64,000 bases of DNA, from the NCBI GenBank assembly GCA_024226935.1, contig JAAELK010000152.1:1-64000 (forward strand). The letters run 5' to 3'. The notes beneath the pieces were generated by a model. That model worked only from the letters and a program-made list of their open reading frames with translations, was not told where the DNA came from and did no database searches. Every line of letters starts with the position of its first letter. The stretch's first letter is position 1. This stretch comes from Desulfobacteraceae bacterium (GTDB taxonomy: Bacteria > Desulfobacterota > Desulfobacteria > Desulfobacterales > Desulfobacteraceae). Positions 1-9,478 of this stretch are shown here, piece by piece. The position numbers and the translations under genes are program-made.

Positions 1-33
1 GTCTGATCCCTTTGACCACTCGGGAACCCCACC
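1..33 (-). tRNA. tRNA-Tyr, 5' part only (cut by window start)
   Basis: Read on the minus strand from 33 to 1, the sequence starts with the acceptor strand GGTGGGG, continues into a D-arm typical of bacterial tRNA-Tyr and stops at the anticodon stem, where the window ends. The anticodon itself is not visible. It lies 10 nt downstream of tRNA-Thr. A Thr-Tyr order is common in the tRNA cluster ahead of tuf genes in proteobacteria (family knowledge), but what follows is outside the window. Confidence 0.8.
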
Positions 34-43
34 AAAGCATTTC

Positions 44-119
44 TGGAGCCGATACCCCGAATCGAACGGAGGACATTCTCATTACAAGTGAGATGCTCTA
101 CCAACTGAGCTATATCGGC
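44..119 (-). tRNA. tRNA-Thr(TGT)
   Basis: The minus strand folds as a full 76-nt tRNA: acceptor GCCGATA pairs with TATCGGC, the anticodon loop is TTGTAAT with anticodon TGT (complement of 84-86), the T-arm contains GTTCGATTC, and CCA is encoded at the 3' end (44-46). It is followed by tRNA-Tyr and preceded by a good sigma-70 promoter, so the two form one transcription unit. Confidence 0.95.
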
Positions 120-166
120 TTATCCTAAAAACCACAACAAAATCGTTGCATCAAAAAGACCGGGAG

Positions 167-195
167 AATATAGCAAAGCATCTCAAGTTTATCAA
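167..195 (-). promoter_or_regulatory. sigma-70 promoter of the tRNA-Thr/tRNA-Tyr unit
   Basis: On the minus strand: TTGATA (190-195), a 17-nt spacer, TATATT (167-172). Both hexamers match the consensus at 5 of 6 positions with ideal spacing. A GC-rich stretch (CTCCCGG) follows the -10, as is usual for stable-RNA promoters. It lies about 48 nt ahead of the mature tRNA-Thr. Confidence 0.75.
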
Positions 196-518
196 ACGCA
201 TTCTAAGCCAGTCTCGCCTGATAGAGGATGACTATTCCAGATAAATACCATAAAATCCTAATTTTACCCTTATTTTCTCCGTTCTTCTCAATCCATTCAA
301 TAAACCACATGGATTAAACCCAACCCAAGGACATTTTATACAACATAAATGCAAAACCCTGCTTACACAACCTTTCCTAAAATATTTAAGGATACCAACG
401 GCCCAAAATTAAGCACCATATCCCAAAAACATACGGACTCTATTGACAATATCTTTCTAATCTATTAATTAAGGCCCATTATATTCGAACCTTACTTACG
501 CCTTATATTAGGAGAAGA
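196..518. other. intergenic region between divergent tRNA-Thr and mltD
   Basis: No gene or strong repeat was seen in this AT-rich stretch. A TTGACA at 443-448 on the plus strand is a possible -35 for mltD, but only weak -10 matches (such as TTAATT at 465-470, 16-nt spacing) follow it. Confidence 0.4.
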
Positions 519-2378
519 ATGACTTATAAAAGACTGGCTGTGATAACATTTATCACTTTTTTAACGGCAAGTTGCCAGCAAGCCCACATGAATTCTGTAG
601 ACCCCGTGAACCACGGCGCCAAGGGTTCACTATACCGAGGAAACGAGGAACTATATGGGGCAGGCAACAATTCCATTGCCTTGGGAAAATCTGATAGTCA
701 AACAAACGGAAACACTGATACCCACGCAAATATTTCTAAAGACAATTCGAGCAAAGAATTATCATCGGATAAAAACCAATCATCCTCCCCACCCGTTCAA
801 AAAACAAAAAAGGTCAAAGATATCGGGCAGGGGAAAATTGACCAGGCATTGGAGCTTTGCAACTATGCCCAGGAAATGTGGGAAGAAGGGGATCTTAATG
901 AGGCGCTTAACAGCCTTGATTCAGCATATTACCTGATCCTTGAAATAGATGACAATTCTTCCCAGGATATCGGACAACAAAAAGAAGACGTCCGATATCT
1001 GATATCCAAACGAATCCTCGAGATTTATGCATCCCGGCAAATAGTTGTAACCGGACAGCATGATGAAATCCCCATAACCATGAATAAATATGTCCAGGCT
1101 GAAATTAAAAGACTTACCGGCCCTGACAAAAGGTTTTTTATTCAATCTCTGGAACGGGCAGCACGCTATAGGCCCTATATTGTCGAAGAACTGAAAAAAG
1201 CCGGCCTACCCGAAGAACTTTCCTGGCTGCCGTTAATTGAAAGCGGATTTAAATTACGAGCCCTCTCCTCTGCCAGAGCACTTGGGCTATGGCAATTTAT
1301 GGCCTCTACCGGCCATAAATTCGGGCTCAACCGCAATCATTACATCGATGAACGCATGGACCCCGAAAAATCAACCAAGGCCGCCATTGCCTACCTGAAA
1401 GAACTTCATAACCTTTTTGGAGACTGGACAACGGCACTGGCTTCCTATAACTGCGGAGAATACAGGGTTCTTAGAACCATTCGCCGCCAGAAGATTAACT
1501 ATCTGGACAATTTCTGGGACCTGTACAATAAGCTTCCCCGGGAAACAGTACAATACATTCCCCGATTTCTGGCAACCGTCTATATTGTAAAGCACCTCGA
1601 CAAATATAATATGGAAATCAAAAATCCTTTGGCCCCCATAGAATACGAAACCTTTGCGGTTAAAAAACAGGTGCGGTTAAAAGATATTGCCAAGGCAATT
1701 AATGTTGACCCCAAATTATTGACACAATTAAATCCGGAGTTGCGGTATGATCTACTCCCGCCGGAAACATATCAACTAAAAATACCCAAAGACAAAGCAT
1801 CCATTTTTCTCAGCAAACTGGACACAATCAAATCCACCTATTCTCCTCCGCCCATGTATGTTTACCACCGGGTCAGAAAAGGTGACACTTTATCAGGTCT
1901 TGCCAAAAAATACAGTTCTTCAATCAGGACCATTTCCCGGGCAAATAATATTTCCAGATCCCATACAATTGTTGTCGGAAAAGTCTTAAAAATTCCAAGT
2001 CGCCAATATGATGGGAGTGCAAGCATTGCCAAAACAGACCATAAAGTTAAGTTTAACTCAAAAAAACCGATCCGATACAAGGTCAACCGCGGTGATAATT
2101 TGTGGATCATTGCCAAACGCTTTTCCACAACCACCAAACAACTCATGGCGCTTAATAAATTACCCAACACCTCCTTACATATAGGACAAACTTTATATAT
2201 AACGCCCAACAATCGGACTATCTCAAAAAAAAGGACTACCATTTACAGAGTAAAATCAGGTGATAGCCCCTTTTTAATTGCAAAACGATATAAAATGGAC
2301 CTAAATCGATTTCTTTCCTTGAATCATCTCAAGAAATGGAGTAAGATCTTTCCCGGTCAAAAAATTATAATAGAATAA
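519..2378 (+). CDS. mltD: lipoprotein lytic transglycosylase with LysM domains (MltD-like)
   Basis: A peptidoglycan lytic transglycosylase, cleaving the MurNAc-GlcNAc bond with 1,6-anhydro product in this family. The N-terminus is a lipoprotein-type signal ending LTAS-C19, so periplasmic membrane anchoring is likely. A low-complexity Ser/Asn/Lys linker (about 30-100) precedes a helical region. The SLT domain lies near 222-335 with the catalytic Glu241 in LIESGF, followed by the ALGLWQFM and ASYNCGE motifs. Three C-terminal LysM domains lie near 451-495, 517-560 and 575-619, and a degenerate fourth near 370-420. The start has a Shine-Dalgarno (AGGAGAAG). The length (619 aa) is longer than E. 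coli MltD, mainly from the linker and extra LysM. tRNA-Arg begins 5 nt after the stop. Confidence 0.9.
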   Translation: MTYKRLAVITFITFLTASCQQAHMNSVDPVNHGAKGSLYRGNEELYGAGNNSIALGKSDSQTNGNTDTHANISKDNSSKELSSDKNQSSSPPVQKTKKVKDIGQGKIDQALELCNYAQEMWEEGDLNEALNSLDSAYYLILEIDDNSSQDIGQQKEDVRYLISKRILEIYASRQIVVTGQHDEIPITMNKYVQAEIKRLTGPDKRFFIQSLERAARYRPYIVEELKKAGLPEELSWLPLIESGFKLRALSSARALGLWQFMASTGHKFGLNRNHYIDERMDPEKSTKAAIAYLKELHNLFGDWTTALASYNCGEYRVLRTIRRQKINYLDNFWDLYNKLPRETVQYIPRFLATVYIVKHLDKYNMEIKNPLAPIEYETFAVKKQVRLKDIAKAINVDPKLLTQLNPELRYDLLPPETYQLKIPKDKASIFLSKLDTIKSTYSPPPMYVYHRVRKGDTLSGLAKKYSSSIRTISRANNISRSHTIVVGKVLKIPSRQYDGSASIAKTDHKVKFNSKKPIRYKVNRGDNLWIIAKRFSTTTKQLMALNKLPNTSLHIGQTLYITPNNRTISKKRTTIYRVKSGDSPFLIAKRYKMDLNRFLSLNHLKKWSKIFPGQKIIIE

Positions 2379-2383
2379 ATTAT

Positions 2384-2458
2384 GCCCCCGTAGCTCAGTG
2401 GATAGAGCATTGGATTCCTAATCCATGTGCGCAAGTTCGATTCTTGCCGGGGGCACCA
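2384..2458 (+). tRNA. tRNA-Arg(CCT)
   Basis: Acceptor GCCCCCG pairs with CGGGGGC. The anticodon stem TTGGA/TCCAT closes the loop TTCCTAA with anticodon CCT at 2417-2419. The T-arm contains GTTCGATTC and CCA is encoded (2456-2458). It sits between mltD (5 nt upstream) and the U32 gene (start codon 11 nt downstream) with no visible promoter of its own, so it may be cut from a longer transcript. Confidence 0.95.
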
Positions 2459-2469
2459 TCCAAAAAAAC

Positions 2470-3690
2470 ATGCCTAATAAAATAATAAAACCGGAACTGC
2501 TCGCACCGGCAGGCAATTTTGAAAAACTTAAAATTGCCATCCACTATGGTGCAGATGCGGTTTATCTTGCCGGAAAAGATTTCAGCCTTCGAAACTTCTC
2601 AGGAAATTTCACAGATTCTGAACTGATAGAAGCTGTTCACTACGCACATAATGCCCAGGTGAAGGTCTACCTGGCCTGCAATATTTATTCAAGAAACCAT
2701 GAACAACCGCAAATCCTAACTTTCCTGGAAAAGATAAGCCGAATCCGACCGGACGCAATTATTATATCTGATCCAGGAATTATAATGCTGGCACGCAAAA
2801 TCATTCCCCACATCGATATTCATCTGAGCACCCAGGCCAATACAACCAATTTTAATACCGCACTGTTCTGGCAAAAACTAGGTGTTAAAAGAGTGAATCT
2901 GGCCAGGGAATTATCCATGGAAGAGATTGCTGAGGTCAGCAAAAATACCCAGATCGAAACCGAAACCTTCATCCATGGCGCCATGTGTATTTCATACTCA
3001 GGCAGATGCCTGCTGAGCAATGTCTTAAGTAACCGAGACAGCAATAGAGGGCTTTGCAGTCATCCTTGTCGATGGAAATATGCAGTGGTTGAAGAATTAC
3101 GGCCCAATGAATTCCATCCATTAATGGAAGATTCCAGAGGATCATACATTTTTAATTCCCGGGATCTGTGCATGATTGACCATATCCCTGCTTTAATCGA
3201 TGCAAAAATATCCTCATTGAAAATCGAAGGCCGAATGAAGGGAATCAACTATCTGGCATCAATAGTAAAGGCCTATCGAAATGCCATAGACGCCTATATG
3301 ACAAATCCTGAAAATTATAAGGTCAAAGAAGAATGGCGAAAAGAACTTTTCCAGGTTTATCACAGGGCGTATTCCACAGGATTTTATTTTAACAATTCCG
3401 ATGAACAGTTGCCAAATTATGAAAATATCCACCAGGGCAAAATGCACAGTTTTATTGGAAAAATTCTGGATTGCTTAGATGAAAATCGCTACCTGGTCGA
3501 AATCCGGAATAAAATCAATCAAAATGACCGAATTGAAATCCTCACTCCTAAAGGACCTGCAATGGAATCAGAGATCTTGGAGCTGTCCGATCCAGATCAA
3601 AATCCCATTGAAAAGGCCCAGCCGAACACCAGAGCAATAATTAGATTAGCCCATTCTTACCGGCCCAACGATATAATTCGTAAAATATAA
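2470..3690 (+). CDS. peptidase U32 family protein (TrhP-like tRNA hydroxylation)
   Basis: A U32-family protein of 406 residues. It begins with the family N-terminus PELLAPAGNFEKL and contains the signature ETFIHGAMCISYSGRCLLSN near 170-190, with further Cys residues in the GLCSHPCRWKY segment. Members of this family once called collagenases are now linked to RNA hydroxylation: TrhP in 5-hydroxyuridine formation at tRNA position 34, RlhA in 23S rRNA. The length and C-terminal beta domain resemble TrhP more than RlhA, but the exact substrate is inferred. The reading frame is open upstream into tRNA-Arg; ATG 2470 is chosen because the conserved domain begins there. No Shine-Dalgarno is visible in the 11 nt after the tRNA. 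Confidence 0.8.
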   Translation: MPNKIIKPELLAPAGNFEKLKIAIHYGADAVYLAGKDFSLRNFSGNFTDSELIEAVHYAHNAQVKVYLACNIYSRNHEQPQILTFLEKISRIRPDAIIISDPGIIMLARKIIPHIDIHLSTQANTTNFNTALFWQKLGVKRVNLARELSMEEIAEVSKNTQIETETFIHGAMCISYSGRCLLSNVLSNRDSNRGLCSHPCRWKYAVVEELRPNEFHPLMEDSRGSYIFNSRDLCMIDHIPALIDAKISSLKIEGRMKGINYLASIVKAYRNAIDAYMTNPENYKVKEEWRKELFQVYHRAYSTGFYFNNSDEQLPNYENIHQGKMHSFIGKILDCLDENRYLVEIRNKINQNDRIEILTPKGPAMESEILELSDPDQNPIEKAQPNTRAIIRLAHSYRPNDIIRKI

Positions 3691-3802
3691 GCTCTCCTGC
3701 TTTTAGCGTATTCTTAGTTTGACTTTCTATGGAGTTTTCTGTAACTTATTTAAGTATTGGAAAGTTTGTCCATTTCGTGAATAAACCTTTCGGGAGATTA
3801 AT

Positions 3803-6800
3803 ATGTTTGAAGACGACGAAACCTTACAAATGTATATTGAAGAATCTTTGGATCATCTCGGTGATATTGAAAGTGATCTTTTAACCATTGAGGAAGGCGG
3901 GGACAATATAGATATAGATTTGGTAAACAACGTCTTCAGAGCTGCCCATTCCATTAAGGGAGGCGCGGGCTTTATGGGGCTGAATACCATAAAAGACCTT
4001 GCCCATCATCTTGAAAATGTATTAGGCCTCATTCGAAATAACGAACTGACACCCGATTCGACCAGAATTTCTGTTCTTCTGAAAGGATTTGATAAACTTG
4101 AAACTCTGTTGAGAGATATTGAAGCCAGTAATGATGTGGATGTATCTGATCATATTACCGCCCTGGAAGATATAACAAAGTCCTCCCTACCAAAAGAGCA
4201 ACAGGCCATGGTATCTCAAATGGTTGATATTGTCCTTGCCGATGGTAGAATTTTTCAACATATTTCCCTTTATGAACTGGAAAAATACAAAAGTGAAGGC
4301 AAAAACCTCTTTCTGGTTGAGTATGACCTGATCAATGATATTCAGCGCAAGGAAAAAAATCCCATTGAAGTGTTGAACAGCCTCCAAAAAACCGGGACCA
4401 TTATTGATTCCAGGATTGATTTTGACTCCGTGGGCACGCTTACCGTTGCCTCAACCCCAAGTAGAATTCCCTTTCAAGTCCTTTTTGCCTCCATCATTGA
4501 ATATGATATGGCCGATACCCTTTTTGACATCAACAAGCAATATATCCATGCCATTACAGATTCAATGATTATTTCAACATCTGCCATTGAAGCTGACCCC
4601 AAACCGATGCCCTCACCAGACAGGAAAGAAGCGCAAATTCAACCTGAAACTGTAGTCAGCACTAAATCTCCAGCTAAAAAAGCCCCAGCCACCCGGGCAG
4701 CCAGCACCAAATCTCCAGCTAAAAAAGCCCCTGCGGCCAAAAAAACAGCAAAGAAATCCACTAAGGCAAAACCAATAGAAAAAGATATTCAAGTCAATAC
4801 AAAACCTCAAACTTCCCTGAGAGTAAATGTAGGGCTTCTTGATACCCTCATGAATCTTGCGGGTGAATTGGTCCTGAGCCGAAACCAATTGCTCCAGGGA
4901 ATCAACTCTTCCAATATCAAAGCAACCGAAATATCCGGCCAGCGAATTGATATGATCACCTCTGAACTTCAAGAAGCGATTATGAAAACCCGAATGCAGC
5001 CCATAGCCAACATTCTGAATAAATTCACACGGGTGGTAAGGGATCTTTCCCAACAACTGGACAAAACAATTGAACTTGAAATTGAAGGCAAGGATGTTGA
5101 ACTTGACAAAACCATTCTGGAATCCATAAATGACCCCTTAACCCACCTGGTTCGAAACTCCGTTGACCATGGGATCGAAACCCCCATGGAACGAGAACAG
5201 ATGGGCAAAGAACCGGTCGGTACCATTGTCTTAAAAGCCTTCCATGATGCTGGACAGGTAAATCTTGTCATTTCAGATGACGGAAGGGGTCTATACCCGG
5301 AAAAAATTGCATCGTCAGCCATCGACAAAGGCCTGGTAACGGAGCAACAGGTGTCGGAAATGACAGAAAAAAACAAGATGGAATTAATTTTTATGCCCGG
5401 TTTTTCAATGGCCAAAGAGGTAACAGATGTGTCCGGCAGAGGTGTGGGCATGGATGTTGTGATTACCAATATCGAAACCCTTGGAGGAATCATAGAGCTT
5501 GATTCCACACCGGGACAGGGAACAACCATTCAGATTAAGCTGCCCCTGACCCTTGCCATCATCCCAAGTCAGATTACATCGGTAGGAAATGAAAGGTATG
5601 CCCTTCCCCAAGTAAACCTAAATGAATTACTCAGAATTCCGGCTGCCCAGGTAAAAGAGAAAATTGAAACCGTCGGCGATGCGGCAGTGGTTAGATTAAG
5701 GGGAGAATTGCTTCCTTTACTGAATCTGGCAGAAATGCTCGGCATTGAAAAAACCTATCCAGATCCGAAAAATAAAACAGATCTTCCCGAGAGGAGATTC
5801 AACACGGCAGATAGAAGATCCAAACACCACTTGACGGTTGAAGAGGCATTGACTGATAAACCAGAACAAGAGGAAGTTGTTGAAAGAGAGCAAAAAGACA
5901 GGCGGTACCATGCATCCAGTGCTATCAACATTGCCGTTGTTTCAGCCGGAGCCTTCAAATACGGGCTGATTGTAGATCAATTACATGATTCTGAAGAGAT
6001 TGTCGTCAAGCCGGTGGGACGCCACTTAAAAAAATGCACTGCCTATGCCGGTGCCACCATTATGGGGGATGGCAAAGTTGCCCTGATCCTTGATATTTCA
6101 AATCTTGCCCAGATGGCAGAGTTATCCACAATATCTGAAGCCGGCCAATTGGCCAAGGCTGCAGAAGCAGAAGCAGCCGCAGCAAAAGAACAGGTTGCCC
6201 TGCTTACCTTTAAGAACGGTGAAGAAGAACATTTTGCTGCCCCTCTCAGTCTTGTTGAGCGAATTGAAAGAATACCAACCTCTACCATTGAAAAAATTGG
6301 TGACAAAAAAGTAGTTCAGTACAGAGGCGGGGCATTGCCCCTGTATGAACTGTCCCAGGTTGCTGATTTCAACCCATTGCCTGAAAAAGAACAACAAGAA
6401 GTCATTGTATTCAAAGTAAAAGACAGGGAACTTGGCCTAATGGTAACCCCACCAGTTGATGCCCTGGAACTTTCACTGGATATTGATTCAGCCACCTTAA
6501 AGCAGACAGCAATCAACGGATCCATGATCATTAATGAACATACCACCTTATTAGTGGATATTTTTGAACTGGTAAAAGCATTAAACCCGGATTGGTTCGG
6601 GCTGGAAGAAAAAATTGCCACAGAAATGGCCGAAGATGGAGAAAAGATCATCCTCTTTGCTGAAGATTCCGCTTTTTTCAGAAATCAGGTCAAGGGGTTC
6701 ATAGTAGAAGACGGATTCAAGGTCATAGAAGCTGAAGATGGCCTGATCGCCTGGGAACTTCTGAAGGAAAGGGTTGATGAAATTGATCTGGTTCTTACAG

Positions 6801-7012
6801 ATCTTGAAATGCCAAATATGGATGGATTTGAACTCACAAAACGAATTAAAAATGATCCTAAATACTCTCACCTTACTGTCATCGCATTAACATCGCTGGC
6901 AAGTGAAGCACACCTTGAAAAAGGGAAAGCCGTAGGCATTGATGATTATCAAATCAAACTGGACAGGGAAAAGCTAATGAAAATTGTCAGAAAGTACCTG
7001 AATTTATCCTGA
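3803..7012 (+). CDS. cheA: hybrid chemotaxis histidine kinase CheA with two CheW-like domains and a receiver
   Basis: The central histidine kinase of a chemosensory array. The HPt domain carries phospho-accepting His49 (RAAHSIKGGAG). A P2-like region (about 130-275) is followed by a Lys/Ala/Pro-rich linker (about 288-340), a dimerisation helix pair, and a HATPase domain with N-box HLVRNSVDHGIE and G-boxes SDDGRG and GRGVGMDV. Then come two CheW-like modules (about 592-790, interrupted by a charged insert, and 808-940) and a C-terminal receiver (about 948-1069) with phosphoacceptor Asp1000. At 1069 aa it is much longer than E. coli CheA (654 aa). The start has GGGAG seven bases upstream. No separate cheY lies in the operon, so the built-in receiver and the HEAT-receiver protein may act as outputs or phosphate sinks (inference). 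Confidence 0.93.
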   Translation: MFEDDETLQMYIEESLDHLGDIESDLLTIEEGGDNIDIDLVNNVFRAAHSIKGGAGFMGLNTIKDLAHHLENVLGLIRNNELTPDSTRISVLLKGFDKLETLLRDIEASNDVDVSDHITALEDITKSSLPKEQQAMVSQMVDIVLADGRIFQHISLYELEKYKSEGKNLFLVEYDLINDIQRKEKNPIEVLNSLQKTGTIIDSRIDFDSVGTLTVASTPSRIPFQVLFASIIEYDMADTLFDINKQYIHAITDSMIISTSAIEADPKPMPSPDRKEAQIQPETVVSTKSPAKKAPATRAASTKSPAKKAPAAKKTAKKSTKAKPIEKDIQVNTKPQTSLRVNVGLLDTLMNLAGELVLSRNQLLQGINSSNIKATEISGQRIDMITSELQEAIMKTRMQPIANILNKFTRVVRDLSQQLDKTIELEIEGKDVELDKTILESINDPLTHLVRNSVDHGIETPMEREQMGKEPVGTIVLKAFHDAGQVNLVISDDGRGLYPEKIASSAIDKGLVTEQQVSEMTEKNKMELIFMPGFSMAKEVTDVSGRGVGMDVVITNIETLGGIIELDSTPGQGTTIQIKLPLTLAIIPSQITSVGNERYALPQVNLNELLRIPAAQVKEKIETVGDAAVVRLRGELLPLLNLAEMLGIEKTYPDPKNKTDLPERRFNTADRRSKHHLTVEEALTDKPEQEEVVEREQKDRRYHASSAINIAVVSAGAFKYGLIVDQLHDSEEIVVKPVGRHLKKCTAYAGATIMGDGKVALILDISNLAQMAELSTISEAGQLAKAAEAEAAAAKEQVALLTFKNGEEEHFAAPLSLVERIERIPTSTIEKIGDKKVVQYRGGALPLYELSQVADFNPLPEKEQQEVIVFKVKDRELGLMVTPPVDALELSLDIDSATLKQTAINGSMIINEHTTLLVDIFELVKALNPDWFGLEEKIATEMAEDGEKIILFAEDSAFFRNQVKGFIVEDGFKVIEAEDGLIAWELLKERVDEIDLVLTDLEMPNMDGFELTKRIKNDPKYSHLTVIALTSLASEAHLEKGKAVGIDDYQIKLDREKLMKIVRKYLNLS
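4664..4731 (+). repeat. in-frame direct repeat in the CheA linker
   Basis: A 23-nt exact repeat (4664-4686 and 4709-4731), 45 nt apart, encodes two copies of a KSPAKKAPA motif in the Lys/Ala/Pro-rich hinge between the P2-like and dimerisation domains. Such tracts can expand or contract by slippage; here it probably just sets linker length. Confidence 0.7.
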
Positions 7013-7041
7013 TAATTTTTAAACCCCTTAAGGAGAAAAAA

Positions 7042-7500
7042 ATGACTAAGACAAGTAAAAAGAATCCTTCAAAAGACGTTGAATTTTCCACATTCTATGT
7101 AGGGGGAGCACTCTGTGGTATCGATATTCTTAATATCCAAGAAATAAATAAAAATTTTGAAATTACACAAGTACCCCAGGCATCCCATTATATTGAAGGC
7201 ATTTTAAACTTAAGGGGAAGAATCGTCACAATTATTGACCTGGCAAAAAAACTGAATCTTGAATCGGCACCTAAAGACAAAAGCAAAAATCATCGAAATA
7301 TCATTGTAAATTCCGAAGATGAACATATTGGCCTGTTGGTTGATTCAATCAGCGATGTAGTCCTGGCAAAAAACAACGATATTGAACCGGCACCTTCAAA
7401 TATTGGCGGTGTAAAAGGCAAATTTTTCCAGGGGGTTTTAAAAACAGAAACCAAATTAATTGGAATACTGGATATTGATGAGGTACTCAAAGAATCATGA
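7042..7500 (+). CDS. cheW: chemotaxis coupling protein CheW
   Basis: A single CheW domain of 152 residues that links chemoreceptors to CheA. Typical features are the N-terminal beta strands with FYVGGALCGIDILNIQEI, the segment HYIEGILNLRGRIVTIIDLAKKL, and the late EHIGLLVDSISDVV. The start codon has a strong AAGGAG Shine-Dalgarno. It lies 29 nt after cheA and its last codons overlap the cheB start by 4 nt (ATGA), so translation of the two is probably coupled. Confidence 0.95.
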   Translation: MTKTSKKNPSKDVEFSTFYVGGALCGIDILNIQEINKNFEITQVPQASHYIEGILNLRGRIVTIIDLAKKLNLESAPKDKSKNHRNIIVNSEDEHIGLLVDSISDVVLAKNNDIEPAPSNIGGVKGKFFQGVLKTETKLIGILDIDEVLKES

Positions 7501-8594
7501 AGACACTCAAAGTACTGGTTATTGATGATACCATTGTCTACAGGAAAATTGTTAGTGATGTTTTAAAAGAGATACCCGGGGTGGAAATCGTGGGAACGGC
7601 CAATAATGGAAAAATTGCCTTGTCCAAAATTATCTCCTTAAAACCGGACCTGATCACCCTTGATATTGAAATGCCTGAAATGAATGGAATAGAGGTGCTT
7701 CAAGAACTTCACAAACAACCTTCTCCTCCCGTGGTCATAATGTTATCCACCCTGACCCAGCAAGGCAGTGAAATGACAATAAAAGCACTGGAGCTGGGGG
7801 CTTTTGATTTTGTTCCCAAACCCGATGCTGGTTCAATGACAGAGAATATGCTCAAAGTAAAGCAGGCAATAGGACCGATTGTAAATACACTCAAACGGCA
7901 AAGAACAAATCTGCTTAACCTTCGTCGGAAGATCTCTTCCCCGTCCCCGACAAAAAAAATAGAGCCGAGACAAACCATAATACCGACTTCTACAACTCAA
8001 CATTCCAGAATTAAAACAAAATCCGAAATTGTCGGTATCGGTATATCCACTGGTGGTCCCAACGCCCTGACACGGGTGATTCCCATGCTGCCTGCTGATT
8101 TTAAGGCACCTATCCTCATCGTCCAGCATATGCCACCCATATTCACGGCCTCCCTGGCCAACAGCCTGAACAACAAAAGCAAGCTTGAAGTAAAGGAGGC
8201 CAAAGATGGAGATACAATTATTCCAGGCCAGATTCTCATAGCTCCTGGTGGAAAACAGATGAAAATTGTGGCCGGGGCAGATGGACTTTCCAGAAAAATT
8301 AAAATTACGGATGACCCACCGGAAAATAGCTGCAAACCCTCCGTTGATTATCTGTTCCGATCCATTGCCCAGCATTATGTAGGTCGGGCAACGGGTGTTA
8401 TCATGACCGGAATGGGCTCTGATGGATCAAAAGGTCTTGTACAAATGAAAAAAAACGGGAGCCATATCATCGCCCAAGATGAGCCGAGCTGTACTGTTTT
8501 TGGTATGCCAAAAGAACCCATTGAATCCGGCATTGTCAATGTTATCGCTCCCTTGGATAAAATAGCGGACGAAATTCTTAAAACCGTATTATAA
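7497..8594 (+). CDS. cheB: chemotaxis protein-glutamate methylesterase CheB
   Basis: Removes methyl groups from receptor glutamates and deamidates glutamines during adaptation. The N-terminal receiver has Asp10/Asp11 and phosphoacceptor Asp56 (TLDIEMPEMNG) and ends near the KP of VPKPD. A basic linker (about 130-172) leads to the methylesterase domain with the catalytic triad Ser184 (GISTGGP), His211 (VQHMPP) and Asp309 (TGMGSDG). The length (365 aa) is normal. The start overlaps cheW by 4 nt and cheR follows after 23 nt. Confidence 0.96.
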   Translation: MKTLKVLVIDDTIVYRKIVSDVLKEIPGVEIVGTANNGKIALSKIISLKPDLITLDIEMPEMNGIEVLQELHKQPSPPVVIMLSTLTQQGSEMTIKALELGAFDFVPKPDAGSMTENMLKVKQAIGPIVNTLKRQRTNLLNLRRKISSPSPTKKIEPRQTIIPTSTTQHSRIKTKSEIVGIGISTGGPNALTRVIPMLPADFKAPILIVQHMPPIFTASLANSLNNKSKLEVKEAKDGDTIIPGQILIAPGGKQMKIVAGADGLSRKIKITDDPPENSCKPSVDYLFRSIAQHYVGRATGVIMTGMGSDGSKGLVQMKKNGSHIIAQDEPSCTVFGMPKEPIESGIVNVIAPLDKIADEILKTVL

Positions 8595-8617
8595 ACCACA
8601 ATCATTAGATATAGCCT

Positions 8618-9463
8618 ATGACGAAAATTAATATAACTCCGGGAGAATTCAAAGACTTTTCAAAGTATATTCTTGAAATATCAGGGATTGCACTTGATGT
8701 CGGCAAAGAATATCTGCTGGAAACCCGTCTGGGGCATATTCTAAACCGTTTGGGATACAATTCCTACCAGGAATTGCTTAAAAAAGCCAAATCCGATTTT
8801 AAAAAAGAATTAGAAAATGAGATCATAGATGCGATCTCAACCAATGAGACCTATTTTTTCAGAGATAAATCCCCGTTTCAACTACTGCAGCATAAAATTG
8901 TTCCGGACCTGATCGATAAGCGTACATCCAAAAACACTGGTTTAAAGCCTACCATCCGCCTGTGGAGTGCAGCAAATTCTACGGGCCAGGAAATTTACAG
9001 TATTGCCATGACCCTGCTCGAAATGGGGGTCAATCCAAAAAGTTATAATATCAGGCTCTATGGAACCGATATATCCGATGCCGCTATTACCCAGGCAAGT
9101 TACGGTCTTTATAACAAATTTGAGGTGGCCAGGGGTCTGGACCCAATACGGTTAAACAAATATTTTGATGAACATGAAGATCGGTATAAAATCAAGGATG
9201 AACTCCGTGCCATGGCCCAGTTTAAAAAAATGAACTTGATGAAACCCTTCCTGGGAATGGGCAAATTTGATATCATCCTGTGCAGAAATGTAATGATCTA
9301 TTTTACCACCGAAAATCGAAGAAAAATCTATCAAAATATTTCAAAGGTCCTGGAACCCGACGGCTATCTTCTCATCGGTTCCACAGAATCCCTTGTCAAT
9401 GATACAGATCTATATGTATCAAACAAATATCTCAACTCAATTTTTTACCAATTTAAACCATAA
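8618..9463 (+). CDS. cheR: chemotaxis protein methyltransferase CheR
   Basis: Methylates receptor glutamates using S-adenosylmethionine, opposing CheB. It has the N-terminal helical CheR domain and a Rossmann methyltransferase domain: the SAM-binding segment WSAANSTGQEIYSIAM (near 118-133; most relatives have CSTGEEPYS here) and the DIILCRNVMIYF motif. There is no C-terminal TPR. The length (281 aa) fits the family. It sits 23 nt after cheB and 15 nt before the HEAT-receiver gene, all on the plus strand. Confidence 0.95.
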   Translation: MTKINITPGEFKDFSKYILEISGIALDVGKEYLLETRLGHILNRLGYNSYQELLKKAKSDFKKELENEIIDAISTNETYFFRDKSPFQLLQHKIVPDLIDKRTSKNTGLKPTIRLWSAANSTGQEIYSIAMTLLEMGVNPKSYNIRLYGTDISDAAITQASYGLYNKFEVARGLDPIRLNKYFDEHEDRYKIKDELRAMAQFKKMNLMKPFLGMGKFDIILCRNVMIYFTTENRRKIYQNISKVLEPDGYLLIGSTESLVNDTDLYVSNKYLNSIFYQFKP

Positions 9464-9478
9464 CAGGGGTCCCGAGGT

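Noticed and set aside
7833-8375. Minus-strand frame of 180 codons inside cheB
   Set aside because: It opposes the well-supported methylesterase domain and its translation has no family pattern.
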